A stretch of 64,000 bases of DNA from Blastococcus sp. CT_GayMR16 (GCF_004570875.1 NZ_SPQK01000009.1:62001-126000), one strand, 5' to 3'; counted from the first letter of the stretch, positions 52,789 through 62,010 are shown. Numbers and translations are program-made. The notes: a model not told the origin generated them from the sequence alone.

Positions 52789-53076
52789 TCAGTGAGCCTC
52801 TGGGCGCATCAGCTTCGTGCGGAGCACCGACTCGTTGAGGTTCAGCTGCCGGTCGAGCTCGGCGACCGCCTCGGGCTCCGACTCGATCGTGACGATCGCG
52901 TAGATGCCCTCGATCTGCTTCTTGATCTCGTAGGCGAGCCGACGCTTGCCCCAGATCTCGGTCTTGACGGTGCCACCGGCCTTGGTGACGACGGTCAGGA
53001 ACCGGTCGAGTGAGGGAGCGATGGTGCGCTCCTCGAGCTCGGGGTCGAGGATGACCATCAGTTCGTAATGACGCAC
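52789..53076 (-). CDS. rpsF: 30S ribosomal protein S6
   Basis: 95 residues from GTG 53076 ('[20 protein letters not shown]'); an AGGAGG lies about 11 nt upstream. '[21 protein letters not shown]' and '[18 protein letters not shown]' are typical S6 features. It opens the rpsF-ssb-rpsR-rplI operon; the 160-bp region upstream (53077-53237) should hold the promoter and contains one TGTCCACAG sequence. Confidence 0.97.
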   Translation of the reverse strand: MRHYELMVILDPELEERTIAPSLDRFLTVVTKAGGTVKTEIWGKRRLAYEIKKQIEGIYAIVTIESEPEAVAELDRQLNLNESVLRTKLMRPEAH

Positions 53077-53237
53077 GGGAAACCCCACCTCCTCTGGTCT
53101 TGGCGGCTGCAGAAGGTCTGCAGCAGGAGGGTCGTGCATGCGTTGCGCGCCCCGACAGACGCCGGAACGCGCAGGACGAGGCTACCAGCGCGCGGGCGGG
53201 AACCTTCCGGGGCTGTCCACAGGCCCCCGCACAGCAG

Positions 53238-53274
53238 CGCGGCCGCCGTCCCCGGATGGAGGACGGCGGCCGCG
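53238..53274 (-). terminator. Perfect 14-bp hairpin after the secreted-protein gene
   Basis: CGCGGCCGCCGTCC pairs with GGACGGCGGCCGCG around a 9-nt loop, 14 bp after the stop at 53288. Confidence 0.8.
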
Positions 53275-53287
53275 GAGCCGGGACGCG

Positions 53288-54319
53288 TTACCGGGAGGAG
53301 CGGGACGCCTGGTGCGTGCGGACCAGCGCGGCGGTGACCGCAGCCAGGGCGACGACGGCGGCCAGAGCGGCTGCCGGCAGCGCCTGCGCGGCGGACGACG
53401 AGGAGGACGCGGTCTCCTGGGCGCTCTGGTCGTCCAGGGCGGCGCCGTCGAGGCCGGCGAGCTGGCCGAAGACCGGCACGGAGGCGCCGTCGTAGCTGCC
53501 CGCCACCCCACCGGAGCCGTTCGCGCTGTCGTTGCGGTCCGGCCCGCCGAGGCTGCGGCCCGGCACGTAGAAGCGCGACGGGTCGAAGGCCGACGCGGCC
53601 GCGATGCTGGCCGGCGACAACTGCGGCGCACCGGAGCCGGTGTTGTAGGTGTACTGCGAACCCGGCACGCCCTCGACGCCGGTCGGGCCGCCGGGGGTCG
53701 GGGCCTGGTCGACCGGCCCACCCGGCGTGGGCAGCGTGGTCGGCGGCTGCGGTCCGCCGGCCGGGACGCCCGGCAGGTTCGGCACGGTCACCGGCGGGAG
53801 CTGCGGCACGTTGACGCCGCCGAGGTTGGGCAGCGGCACGAGCGTGTTCACGACGAACGGGGTCGGCGCCGGGAGCGCCGGCAGCAGGCCCAGAGCGGCA
53901 TCGGTGAGCGGCTGGGTGAGCGAGGCGTTGCTCGACAGGCGGTAGGTGAAGGTCACCACGCAGTTCACGCAGGACGAGGCGAACTTCTCGGCCACCGAGG
54001 CGCCGGGTGCCAGCGCCTTGGTGCCCGACGGGAGCCGGAGGCCCACCTCGGTCTTCGCCGTCACGCTGACCAGCGACGGGATGAGTCCGCCACCGCCGAC
54101 CTGCACGGTCTTGTCCTGGATCTCGTTGACGAAGGTCACCGTGCCACCGGCGTCGACGGAGACCGCCGGGACGGTGACGTCACGGATCGGCACGGTGGCG
54201 GTCGGTGCGGCGGCCGCGCTCGGTGCCATGAGCACCGCGAAGGCCGCCACCCCCAGCCATCCGAGGACGGCGACGGCGATGCCCCGCCGCGCGCTTCGAC
54301 GGATCCGACCGGTTTCCAT
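53288..54319 (-). CDS. Secreted, membrane-tethered surface protein (unknown function)
   Basis: 343 residues from ATG 54319; GGAGG is about 11 nt before it. A twin-Arg-free signal peptide ('GIAVAVLGWLGVAAFAVLMAPSAAA' in outline) ends near residue 38. A beta-rich domain follows ('VTVPAVSVDAGGTVTFVNEI', 'CVNCVVTFTYRLSS') that looks cupredoxin- or Ig-like, with two nearby Cys that could pair. A Pro/Gly-rich segment (about 150-235) precedes the C-terminal TM ('LPAAALAAVVALAAVTAALV') and a short basic tail. This is the layout of surface-anchored wall proteins. Function unknown. Confidence 0.8.
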   Translation of the reverse strand: METGRIRRSARRGIAVAVLGWLGVAAFAVLMAPSAAAAPTATVPIRDVTVPAVSVDAGGTVTFVNEIQDKTVQVGGGGLIPSLVSVTAKTEVGLRLPSGTKALAPGASVAEKFASSCVNCVVTFTYRLSSNASLTQPLTDAALGLLPALPAPTPFVVNTLVPLPNLGGVNVPQLPPVTVPNLPGVPAGGPQPPTTLPTPGGPVDQAPTPGGPTGVEGVPGSQYTYNTGSGAPQLSPASIAAASAFDPSRFYVPGRSLGGPDRNDSANGSGGVAGSYDGASVPVFGQLAGLDGAALDDQSAQETASSSSSAAQALPAAALAAVVALAAVTAALVRTHQASRSSR

Positions 54320-54440
54320 CTGCTGTTCTACCTCCACGTCGACGTTCGTCCGTTCCCCTACTGGGGAGTAACCCCCGTCACGCTGCAAGAACGATGATGT
54401 GACGCCAGCGATACGGGTAAACCTCAAACCGGGATCGAAC

Positions 54441-54446
54441 TAGGGT
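54441..54446 (+). promoter_or_regulatory. -10-like TAGGGT for a leaderless nfo transcript
   Basis: TAGGGT lies 8 nt before the GTG at 54455, the spacing expected when transcription starts at the start codon. No ribosome binding site is present. The same hexamer is 7 nt before the MFS GTG at 63711. Confidence 0.45.
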
Positions 54447-54454
54447 CTTCCGGC

Positions 54455-55267
54455 GTGGCGATACACCCGATCGGCGTACACATCGGCCCCGGTCTGACCG
54501 AGGACAACCAGCTCGACAACGGCGGCCCGCTGGCCCGCGCGGCGGAGATGGATGCCGACGGGGTGCAGATCTTCCTCACCGATCCGCAGAGCTATGCCGC
54601 GCCGAAGCCGCGGCCGGACGCCGACGACCTGCTGGCCGGCGACGTGATGGTGGTGGTCCATGCCCCGTACATGCTCAACGTCGCGTCCACCAACAACCGG
54701 ATCCGCGTTCCGGGCCGCAAGCTGCTCGCCCAGCATGCGAAGGCGGCCGCGGCAGTCGGTGCCCTGGGGTTGGTCGTGCACGGCGGCCACGTGGTCGCGG
54801 AGGACGACCCGGCGGTCGGCGTCGAGAACTGGCGCAAGACGTTCACCTACCAGGCCAAGGACGGCGGCTTCCCGCTGCCGCTGCTCATCGAGAACACCGC
54901 CGGCGGCGGGAACGCGATGGCCCGGGACATGGACGCGATCGCCCGCCTCTGGGACGCCATCGGCGAGTTCGGCGCGGGCTTCGTGCTGGACACCTGCCAC
55001 GCCTGGGCCGCCGGCTGGGACCTCGGCACCGCGGTCGAGGACATCCGCGCGATCACGGGGCGGATCGACCTCGTCCACCTCAACAACAGCAGGGACGCGG
55101 CCGGTTCCAGCCGCGACCGCCACGCCCCGCTGACCGACGGCGAGATCCCCACCGAGGTCCTGGTCGAGGTCGCCCGCGCCGCGGACTGCCCCGTCGTCCT
55201 GGAAACCCCCGGCGACAGCGCAGCGCACGCCGAGGAGATCGCCGTCCTCCGTCAGGCCCTGTCGTGA
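54455..55267 (+). CDS. nfo: Deoxyribonuclease IV / AP endonuclease
   Basis: 270 residues from GTG. TIM-barrel endonuclease IV features with metal-ligand segments: 'VVVHAPYMLNVAS', 'GLVVHGGHVVAED', 'LLIENTAGGGNAMARD', 'FVLDTCHAWAAGWDLG', 'HLNNSRDAAGSSRDRHAPL' and 'PVVLETPGD'. It nicks DNA 5' of abasic sites in base excision repair. Probably expressed from a leaderless transcript. It is convergent with the GT87 gene. Confidence 0.95.
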   Translation: MAIHPIGVHIGPGLTEDNQLDNGGPLARAAEMDADGVQIFLTDPQSYAAPKPRPDADDLLAGDVMVVVHAPYMLNVASTNNRIRVPGRKLLAQHAKAAAAVGALGLVVHGGHVVAEDDPAVGVENWRKTFTYQAKDGGFPLPLLIENTAGGGNAMARDMDAIARLWDAIGEFGAGFVLDTCHAWAAGWDLGTAVEDIRAITGRIDLVHLNNSRDAAGSSRDRHAPLTDGEIPTEVLVEVARAADCPVVLETPGDSAAHAEEIAVLRQALS

Positions 55268-55289
55268 GGCCCGTCGGCTGAAAACGGGT

Positions 55290-55346
55290 GGTCCTGGCTC
55301 ACCGTGAGGGGTCCTGGCTCACCGTCGATCGTGAGCCAGGACCCCT
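55290..55346. terminator. Direct-repeat plus 16-bp perfect hairpin between convergent genes
   Basis: AGGGGTCCTGGCTCAC (55307-55322) pairs exactly with GTGAGCCAGGACCCCT (55331-55346) over an 8-nt loop. The left arm is also present as a direct repeat: GGTCCTGGCTCACCGT at 55290-55305 and again at 55310-55325, so two alternative hairpins can form. A second small palindrome, TGATCAGG-TGA-CCTGATCA (55349-55367), covers the GT87 stop codon. Confidence 0.8.
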
Positions 55347-55351
55347 GATGA

Positions 55352-56881
55352 TCAGGTGACCTGATCAACACCGGGCCGGCGCAGCACGACGCGGTCCGTG
55401 GCGCCGTCCAACGGGCCGCCCGCCGGGTCGTCGACGCCGGGCCAGGTGGTGCGGACGACGTCCTCGTCGGGGCGCAGCACGTCCCGGACGACCAGGCCCA
55501 TGAGCACGACGACGGCGAGGTCGCGGATCACCACCCCGAGGAAGAACCACTCGATGCCGACGCCCCGGTTGTCCGCGCCCAGGTACCAGAGCAGCCGGGG
55601 CACCCACAGCAGCGCCTCGGTGGCCTGCCACAGCAGCAGCGACCGCCAGCGCGGCCGGGCGAGCACGGCCAGCGGCAGGAGCCACAGCGAGTACTGCGGG
55701 CTCCACACCTTGTTGAGCAGCAGGAAGCCGGCGACGAGCAGGAAGGCCAGTTGGGCCACCCGCGGCCGGACGGGTGCGGCCAGCGTCAGCCAGGCCGCCC
55801 CGGCGACCAGGAGCAGCAGGGCCACGGCGACGACGGCGTTCAGGACCGTGGGGGACTGGCCGTCGGCGAGCAGGCCGTCGAACGCCCGCTGATCGGTGGC
55901 GTGCAGGACGAGGTTCCAGATGGTGTCCGGGTCGGCGGGCCGGCTGCTGTTGAGCCGGAAGAAGCGGCTCCAGTTCTCCGGCGCCAGCACCACCAGCGGG
56001 GCGTTCACCGCCACCCACGCGACGCCGGCGGCCACCGCCGTCCGCAGCCAGGTCCGGAGCCGGCCGGCGCGCAGGCAGAGCAGGAAGAGCGCGCCGAGCA
56101 GCAGGGCCGGATAGAGCTTGGCGGCGATGCCCAGGCCGAGCAGCACGCCGGCGAGGACCGGTCGCTGTCTCGCCCAGGCCCAGAGGCCGGCGGTCGCCAG
56201 GGCGACGGCGAAGAGGTCCCAGTTGGTGAAGGCGTGCACGAACAGCAGGGGGGACAGACCGATCATGGCCGCGTCCCAGGGCCGCCGGCCGGAGAGTCCG
56301 AGCACCGCCCGCGTCGTCAGCAGGGCGCACAGCGACAGCAGCAGGCAGGTGACCACGTAGTAGCTCTGGACGGCGGGGGCGTCGGGCAGCACTCCCCAGG
56401 CCGACTCCGCGCCGTCGTACACGCGGCCCAGGGCGGCGGCGAGAGCCATGAAGCCGCCGGTGAGCACCGGGTACTCGACGGGGGAGTCCAGGTACGGGAG
56501 CGCGCCGGTGTCGAGGTCGTGCAGGCCGAAGAGCGGGACGGTGTCGGAGTAGCAGAAGTGCGTGTACTGCACCCAGCCTGCCCAGTTGCCGTCCGAGCAG
56601 GGCGCCTGCTTGATCCAGGCGAGCGCCAGCACGAACGTGGTGAACAGCAGGCAGACCCGCAGCGGCGTCCAGAACAGCGCCCGGCCGATCACCGCGTGCC
56701 GGCCCCACGGGCCGCCGATCGCCTCGCTCGCCTGGGCCACGACCGGGTCCGCCCAGGACGGGATCACCCGGTCCGGCGGCGGCGGGTCGGCCGCGCGGCG
56801 GAAGGACCCGCCGGACGCCGGCTCCGGAGACACCGCGGGCCCGTCCGCTGGTGCGGACGGGCCCGGAGGTGCGCTGCTCAC
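55352..56881 (-). CDS. GT87 (DUF2029) polyprenol-dependent glycosyltransferase
   Basis: 509 residues. A Pro/Ala-rich cytoplasmic N-terminus (about 60 residues) is followed by about 11 hydrophobic segments. GT-C type features include an acidic loop after TM1 and 'LDSPVEYPVLTGGFMALAA' (the Tyr-Pro motif of GT87), 'FTNWDLFAVALATAGLWAW' and 'VWSPQYSLWLLPLAVL'. It is the counterpart of M. tuberculosis Rv0051, also directly after ponA1. Known GT87 members add mannose from polyprenyl-phosphate-mannose to cell-envelope glycolipids; the substrate here is not known. Confidence 0.9.
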   Translation of the reverse strand: MSSAPPGPSAPADGPAVSPEPASGGSFRRAADPPPPDRVIPSWADPVVAQASEAIGGPWGRHAVIGRALFWTPLRVCLLFTTFVLALAWIKQAPCSDGNWAGWVQYTHFCYSDTVPLFGLHDLDTGALPYLDSPVEYPVLTGGFMALAAALGRVYDGAESAWGVLPDAPAVQSYYVVTCLLLSLCALLTTRAVLGLSGRRPWDAAMIGLSPLLFVHAFTNWDLFAVALATAGLWAWARQRPVLAGVLLGLGIAAKLYPALLLGALFLLCLRAGRLRTWLRTAVAAGVAWVAVNAPLVVLAPENWSRFFRLNSSRPADPDTIWNLVLHATDQRAFDGLLADGQSPTVLNAVVAVALLLLVAGAAWLTLAAPVRPRVAQLAFLLVAGFLLLNKVWSPQYSLWLLPLAVLARPRWRSLLLWQATEALLWVPRLLWYLGADNRGVGIEWFFLGVVIRDLAVVVLMGLVVRDVLRPDEDVVRTTWPGVDDPAGGPLDGATDRVVLRRPGVDQVT

Positions 56882-56904
56882 GTGCTCAGTGTGCGGGATC
56901 GACC

Positions 56905-59313
56905 TCAGTCGGCCGGCTCCCCGTCCGGCGGCCCCTGGCCTCCGGGATTGCCGGGCTGGCCAGGGAGACCGGGCACCCCGGGCCCGGTGGCGGTCGGCGT
57001 ACCGGTCGGGGTTCCCGTGGGGGTATCGGTCGGCACGTCCGGAACCGCCGTCGTGGTTGCCGCGGCCGACGAACTGGCCGGTGCCTCGCTCGTCGGCGGA
57101 GCCTCCGTGGTCGGCTCGGGCACGCCCTCGCCGGTGTCACCCTGGATCAGCGCCTTGTCGGGCAGGTTCTCCTCGGGGGTGCCGGCGAGGACGGCGTTCA
57201 TGAACCGCTGCCAGATCGCCCCCGGCAGACCGGATCCGTAGATGATCCCCTCGTCGGAGTTGATGATCGGATCGCGGCCCTGCGTGCCCATCCACACCGC
57301 CGTCGAGATCGACGGCGTGTAGCCGACCATCCAGGCGTCGGAGTTGTTGACCCGGTCCAGGCCCTGGGTACCGGTCTTGCTGGCCACCTCACGCCCGTCG
57401 TCCAGCGCCCGGCGGGAGAACTGGGCGACGCCTTCGAGCGCGAAGGTGACGTCGTTCGCGACATCGGCGGGGATCACCTGCTCGCCCTCGTCGGCCGGCG
57501 GGCCGAGCAGCTGGGTGCCCTCGGAGTCGGTCACCTGCGCGACGAAGTACGGGTCCCGGTGGACGCCGCCGTTGGCGAACGTCGCGAACCCGACGGCCTG
57601 GTCGATCGGGCGCATCTCGTACTCGCCGATGCCGATCGACGAGCCGGTGTTGCCGCTCTCCGGGTTGGCCAGCGTGGTCTTGCCGACGAAGTTGCTGCCG
57701 CCGACCTCCCAGACGTCCGGCAGACCGGTCGCCTTCCGGGCCACCACCGCGACGTTCTCGGGCCCGACCTCGTACGCCAGTCCGTAGAAGGTGGTGTTCA
57801 GCGACCGGGTGATGGCCTCGATCAGGGTGCACGACGGGCAGGAGGCCCCACCGGAGTTCACGACCTCGGCGTCGCGGTCGGGGAAGGTCTGCGGTGAACT
57901 GCCGTCGCGCCGCGCCTGGACGCCGATCCCCCGCTCGAGGGCGGCGGCGAGCACGTACGGCTTCATCGACGAGCCGGGCTGCCGCAGCGCCTGGGCGAAG
58001 TCGAACTCGGTGCCGTTCTGGCCGCCGAAGTAGGCGAGCACGCCACCGGTCTTGGGGTCGACCGACACCAGCGCCTCGCGCAGGACGGCGTTGTCCTCTT
58101 CCGCCATCACCTCGTTCACGCTGGCGACGGCAGCGTCCTGGTAGCCCTTGTTGACCGTCGTGGTGATCCGCAGGCCACCGGCGTCGATCTGCTGCTCGGT
58201 GTAGCCGTGCTCGCGCATCAGCTCGTTCTTGACCTGCGACACGATCAGGCCCTCGGGTCCCTGGGGGAGGCCCAGGGAGGAACCGGTCTTCGGCTGGACG
58301 GGCGGGTAGGTCGAGGCGGCGCGCTCGTCGGAGCTGAGCCACCCCTCCTCGACCATCGCGTCCAGCACCCGGCCCCAGCGGTCCGTGGCCTCCTCGGGGC
58401 TGACCTCGGGGTCGTAGCGGGATGGGCTCCGGATCAGGACGGCGAGCACCGCGCCCTGCTGGGGGGTGAGCTGCGAGGCCGAGATCCCGAAGTAGGTGTT
58501 GGCCGCCGACTCGATGCCGTAGGCGCCGCGCCCGTAGTAGATGGTGTTGAGGTAGTTCTCGAGGATCTGGTCCTTCGAGTAGTTGTTGTCCAGCTTGATG
58601 GCCAGGAACAGCTCCTGGAACTTGCGCGTGAAGGTCTGCTCGGAGTTCTGCAGGATCGCGTTCTTCACGTACTGCTGGGTGATCGTCGAGCCGCCCTGCG
58701 TGGAACCACCGGTCAGGTTGTTCCAGGCCGCGCGGATGATCCCGGTGAACGAGATGCCGGGGTCGGTGCGGAAGTCGCGGTTCTCCGCGGCCAGCACGGC
58801 GTTCTGCGCCGGCTCCGAGATCTGGGCCAGCGGGACGTTGGTGCGGTTCTCGTCACCGAGCCGCGCCATCTCCGTGGTGCCGTCGGAGTAGTAGACGCGC
58901 GTGGTCTGCGCGGTGGTGATCGAGTCCGGGCTCGGCACGTCGGTGCTGGCGTAGACGACGCCGACGAAGACGCCGAGCAGGACCAGCATCCCGGCGACGA
59001 TGCCGCCGGCGATCTTCAGCCGGTGGCTGCGGCGCTGCTTCTTCGAGCGGGGTCCCTTGCCCCTGGGCTTGGTCGAGCCGCCCTTCGCCGGCGGCCGGCC
59101 CGATCCCCCGGACCCGGCGCTGCGGGACGTGCCACTGCGCGGCGGGGCGGGACGGCCGGTGCGGGCGGCCGTCGTCCGGGCCCGGCCGTTGCCGGACGGA
59201 CGACCGGCGCCGGCACGGCCGCCGCCTCCGGTGGGGCGCGAACGTGTCGGGTCCGGACGGCGGACCGAACCGGCGCGGGGCGCGACGGGTGAGGTCTCGT
59301 CGTGGGATGGCAC
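56905..59313 (-). CDS. ponA: Class A penicillin-binding protein (bifunctional)
   Basis: 802 residues from GTG (GAGGGG upstream). Residues 1-100 are basic and disordered, TM about 101-121. GT51 transglycosylase: catalytic Glu177 in 'LAAENRDFRTDPG', then 'GGSTITQQYVKNAILQ'. Transpeptidase: SxxK with Ser448 ('RQPGSSMKPYVLA'), SLN in 'TRSLNTTFYG', and KTG in 'VASKTGTQGLD'. The tail after about 720 is Pro/Thr/Gly-rich (TDTPTGTPTGTPT), as in mycobacterial PonA1. It polymerises and cross-links peptidoglycan. It is followed after 23 bp by the GT87 gene. Confidence 0.97.
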   Translation of the reverse strand: MPSHDETSPVAPRAGSVRRPDPTRSRPTGGGGRAGAGRPSGNGRARTTAARTGRPAPPRSGTSRSAGSGGSGRPPAKGGSTKPRGKGPRSKKQRRSHRLKIAGGIVAGMLVLLGVFVGVVYASTDVPSPDSITTAQTTRVYYSDGTTEMARLGDENRTNVPLAQISEPAQNAVLAAENRDFRTDPGISFTGIIRAAWNNLTGGSTQGGSTITQQYVKNAILQNSEQTFTRKFQELFLAIKLDNNYSKDQILENYLNTIYYGRGAYGIESAANTYFGISASQLTPQQGAVLAVLIRSPSRYDPEVSPEEATDRWGRVLDAMVEEGWLSSDERAASTYPPVQPKTGSSLGLPQGPEGLIVSQVKNELMREHGYTEQQIDAGGLRITTTVNKGYQDAAVASVNEVMAEEDNAVLREALVSVDPKTGGVLAYFGGQNGTEFDFAQALRQPGSSMKPYVLAAALERGIGVQARRDGSSPQTFPDRDAEVVNSGGASCPSCTLIEAITRSLNTTFYGLAYEVGPENVAVVARKATGLPDVWEVGGSNFVGKTTLANPESGNTGSSIGIGEYEMRPIDQAVGFATFANGGVHRDPYFVAQVTDSEGTQLLGPPADEGEQVIPADVANDVTFALEGVAQFSRRALDDGREVASKTGTQGLDRVNNSDAWMVGYTPSISTAVWMGTQGRDPIINSDEGIIYGSGLPGAIWQRFMNAVLAGTPEENLPDKALIQGDTGEGVPEPTTEAPPTSEAPASSSAAATTTAVPDVPTDTPTGTPTGTPTATGPGVPGLPGQPGNPGGQGPPDGEPAD

Positions 59314-59465
59314 GAGGGAACCCCTCTCTGACTTCTCGGTTCGGCGACGGGGGCAGGCCCCTGTCGCAGCGTGGCGTCTTCAGCTGTGGGAGCGGGGGAG
59401 GACCCGCGGCGCGGCGGCGCAGACACTCCGCCGGTTCCGTGGCGGGCCCTGCACTCGCCGAGCGC

Positions 59466-59879
59466 CTACTCCGTGGCGACCTGGCGCCGGTTCCGCCGGG
59501 GCTGGCGCCCCGGTACGGGCTCGGTACCCAGGACGTACGAGGCGTCCAGGTGGTTCCAGCCGCAGCTGCGGCACACCTCCACCTCGTAGACCCTGAACTC
59601 CTCCTGCATGGCGTCCATCCGGGCGAGCTCGGCCGCGGTCTTGGCCTGTCCGGACGTCGGTCCGAGATGGTCGCCGTACACGTAGTTCACCCTGGTCAGG
59701 CGTTCCTTGCGGCACACCGGGCAGGCGACGTCCGTCGCCTCACCGTGGTACTTGGCCGCCCGGGAGAGGTAGGGACTGGCGTCGCAGACCTCGAACAATC
59801 CGGTGCGGCCCGCGTACACGCCGGCGAGGACGGCTCGCCGCTGCAGCGAGTAGTCCACGACGGAACGACGTCCGGGCAC
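59466..59879 (-). CDS. DUF5318 zinc-ribbon protein
   Basis: 137 residues from GTG 59879. Two CxxC pairs, 'VACPVCRKERL' and 'EVCRSCGWNHL', form a probable zinc ribbon; 'VVDYSLQRRAVLAGVYAGR' is the N-terminal helix. It corresponds in position to Rv0049, upstream of ponA1 in M. tuberculosis. The function is unknown, but its position upstream of ponA is conserved. A 152-bp gap separates it from ponA. Confidence 0.88.
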   Translation of the reverse strand: MPGRRSVVDYSLQRRAVLAGVYAGRTGLFEVCDASPYLSRAAKYHGEATDVACPVCRKERLTRVNYVYGDHLGPTSGQAKTAAELARMDAMQEEFRVYEVEVCRSCGWNHLDASYVLGTEPVPGRQPRRNRRQVATE

Positions 59880-60018
59880 GGCGTCAATGTACGCAAAGGG
59901 AAGGGCTCTTTCGGCGACAAGCGGGCCCGGAGGGTCCAGCGCTGTCGTCGACGGACACGCTCCGAGCAGCGGGGGAACGACTCCTGGCCGCGGTGCGATC
60001 CGGAGGATTGCGATGTCA

Positions 60019-60041
60019 CGATGTATCGTCTCGATACATCG
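60019..60041. promoter_or_regulatory. PadR operator candidate: perfect 10-bp inverted repeat
   Basis: CGATGTATCG-TCT-CGATACATCG lies 25-47 bp upstream of the padR ATG, in the region shared with the divergent DUF5318 gene. ATGTAT...ATACAT is the core of known PadR-family operators, so autorepression is likely. Confidence 0.75.
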
Positions 60042-60065
60042 GGAACACCGGCTGAGGGAGGCGCG

Positions 60066-60740
60066 ATGCTCGAGTTCGCCATTCTCGGCCTGCTGCACCA
60101 GTCGCCGATGCACGGCTACGAGCTGCGCAAGCAGCTCTCGCAGGTCCTCGGCGGGCTGCGCAGCATCTCCTACGGGTCGCTCTATCCCGCCCTCAAGCGG
60201 ATGCGGGCAGCCGGGCTGATCTCCACCGATGAGCCCGATCCGCACGCTCTGCTGCCGGCCGACGCGCCACCGCTCACCGGGCGGCGCGGCAAGGTCGTCT
60301 ACACGATCACCGCCGAGGGCAAGGAGCGGTTCCACGAGCTGGTCGGCCAGACCGGCCCGGAGGCCTACGGCGACGACGGTCACTTCGGCGTGCGGCTGGC
60401 GTTCTTCCGGCACACCGCCGCCGACGTCCGTCTGCACATCCTCGAGGGCCGTCGCCGCACCGTGGAGCAGCAGCGGGAAGGTCTCCGGTCCTCCCTGGCG
60501 CGCACCCGGGAACGGGTCGACCGCTACACGCTCGAACTGCAGCGCCACGGCCTCGAGTCGGTGGACCGCGAGGTCCGCTGGCTGTCGGAACTGATCGACA
60601 GCGAGCGCCGGGAGGCGTCGGAGCCCGGACAACGCCGGGAGGCGTCGGAGCCCGGACAACGCCGGGAGGCGTCGGAGCCCGGACAACGCCGGGATGCCGG
60701 GGGCGACCCCTCGCCCCCGGCGTCGGAACCCACCACCTGA
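60066..60740 (+). CDS. PadR-family transcriptional regulator with repeat tail
   Basis: 224 residues from ATG 60066 (GAGGGAGGCGCG upstream). Winged helix about 1-95: 'LEFAILGLLHQSPMHGYELRKQL', with ends as written, and 'ISYGSLYPALKRMRAAGLIS'. The C-terminal Vir_C-like helical domain (about 110-180) is the dimerisation part. The tail has three exact copies of a nine-residue unit (REASEPGQR). It is the counterpart of Rv0047c and lies 96 bp upstream of ino1, so it may control inositol synthesis; operator just upstream. Confidence 0.92.
   Translation: MLEFAILGLLHQSPMHGYELRKQLSQVLGGLRSISYGSLYPALKRMRAAGLISTDEPDPHALLPADAPPLTGRRGKVVYTITAEGKERFHELVGQTGPEAYGDDGHFGVRLAFFRHTAADVRLHILEGRRRTVEQQREGLRSSLARTRERVDRYTLELQRHGLESVDREVRWLSELIDSERREASEPGQRREASEPGQRREASEPGQRRDAGGDPSPPASEPTT
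60606..60694 (+). repeat. 27-bp tandem repeat within padR, 3.3 copies
   Basis: The unit begins CGCCGGGAGGCGTCGGAGCC and occurs identically at 60606-60632, 60633-60659 and 60660-60686, plus 8 bp of a fourth. Being a multiple of three it keeps frame, so copy number can vary without breaking the gene. Confidence 0.95.
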
Positions 60741-60836
60741 GCAGTGCGACGGGGTCACCGGCCCCGCCCGCAGTCAGCACCGGACCGCTCGCGGTTCGCG
60801 AACACGGGACCACGCGGTCCAGGAAGAAGGAGAGTC

Positions 60837-61916
60837 ATGGGATCAGTCAAGGTCGCCATCATCGGCGTCGGGAACTGCGCCGCCTCGCTCGTACAGGGCG
60901 TGCACTACTACCGGGACGCCGACGAGACCGCCTCGGTCCCCGGCCTGATGCACGTGCGCTTCGGCGACTACCACGTGTCCGACATCGAGTTCGTCGCCGC
61001 GTTCGACGTCGATGCCAAGAAGGTCGGCCGCGACCTCTCCGAGGCGATCGTCGCCAGCGAGAACAACACGATCAAGATCTGCGACGTGCCGCCGCTCGGC
61101 GTCACCGTCCAGCGGGGCACCACCCTCGACGGGCTCGGCAAGTACTACCGCGAGATGGTCGAGGAGTCCGACGACCAGCCGGTCGACATGGTCGCCGCCC
61201 TGCGCGAGTCCGGCGCCGACGTCCTGGTCTGCTACCTGCCGGTCGGCTCTCAGCAGGCCGCGGAGTTCTACGCCCAGGCCGCGATCGACGCCGGTGTGGC
61301 GTTCGTCAACGCCCTGCCGGTGTTCATCGCCGGCACCAAGGCGTGGGCGGACAAGTTCACCGCCGCGGGCGTGCCGATCGTCGGTGACGACATCAAGAGC
61401 CAGGTCGGCGCCACGATCACCCACCGCGTCCTCGCCAAGCTCTTCGAGGACCGCGGCGTGCAGCTCGACCGCACGATGCAGCTCAACGTCGGCGGCAACA
61501 TGGACTTCAAGAACATGCTCGAGCGCGAGCGCCTGGAGTCGAAGAAGATCTCCAAGACGCAGTCGGTCACCAGCCAGATCGACCGCGACATGGGCCAGGG
61601 CAACGTGCACATCGGCCCGTCGGACCACGTGCCGTGGCTCTCGGACCGCAAGTGGGCCTACGTCCGCCTCGAGGGCCGTGCGTTCGGCGACGTCCCCTTG
61701 AGCCTCGAGTACAAGCTCGAGGTCTGGGACTCCCCCAACTCGGCCGGCATCATCATCGACGCCGTCCGCGCCGCGAAGATCGCCAAGGACCGCGGGATCG
61801 GAGGCCCGATCCTGTCGGCGTCCTCGTACTTCATGAAGAGCCCGCCGGTGCAGCACCGCGACAGCGAGGCCCACGACCTCGTCGAGGCGTTCATCCGCGG
61901 CGACATCGAGCGCTGA
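60837..61916 (+). CDS. ino1: Inositol-3-phosphate synthase
   Basis: 359 residues from ATG 60837 with AAGGAG 4 nt upstream. NAD-binding '[17 protein letters not shown]', '[19 protein letters not shown]', 'NALPVFIAG', '[18 protein letters not shown]', '[13 protein letters not shown]', 'KTQSVTSQ' and '[18 protein letters not shown]' are hallmarks of the actinobacterial type. It makes 1L-myo-inositol-1-phosphate from glucose-6-phosphate, the precursor of phosphatidylinositol and mycothiol. Equivalent to Rv0046c. Confidence 0.98.
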   Translation: MGSVKVAIIGVGNCAASLVQGVHYYRDADETASVPGLMHVRFGDYHVSDIEFVAAFDVDAKKVGRDLSEAIVASENNTIKICDVPPLGVTVQRGTTLDGLGKYYREMVEESDDQPVDMVAALRESGADVLVCYLPVGSQQAAEFYAQAAIDAGVAFVNALPVFIAGTKAWADKFTAAGVPIVGDDIKSQVGATITHRVLAKLFEDRGVQLDRTMQLNVGGNMDFKNMLERERLESKKISKTQSVTSQIDRDMGQGNVHIGPSDHVPWLSDRKWAYVRLEGRAFGDVPLSLEYKLEVWDSPNSAGIIIDAVRAAKIAKDRGIGGPILSASSYFMKSPPVQHRDSEAHDLVEAFIRGDIER

Positions 61917-61931
61917 TCCAGGACCGCGACG

Positions 61932-61962
61932 GAGCCCGCATTCCCGATGGGAGTGCGGGCTC
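61932..61962 (+). terminator. Hairpin after ino1
   Basis: GAGCCCGCA pairs with TGCGGGCTC, with inner TCCC/GGGA pairing and loop GAT; 16 bp downstream of the ino1 stop. Confidence 0.75.
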
Positions 61963-62010
61963 TGTCGCGTCCTGCCGGGGGTGGGGCCCGGTCGTGCATA
62001 CGCTCCCCGG

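Noticed and set aside
54371-54386. GTAAC-N4-GTCAC as an MtrA-type site upstream of the surface-protein gene
   Set aside because: Spacing and context are suggestive but I cannot match it to a reliable consensus, so I do not call it.
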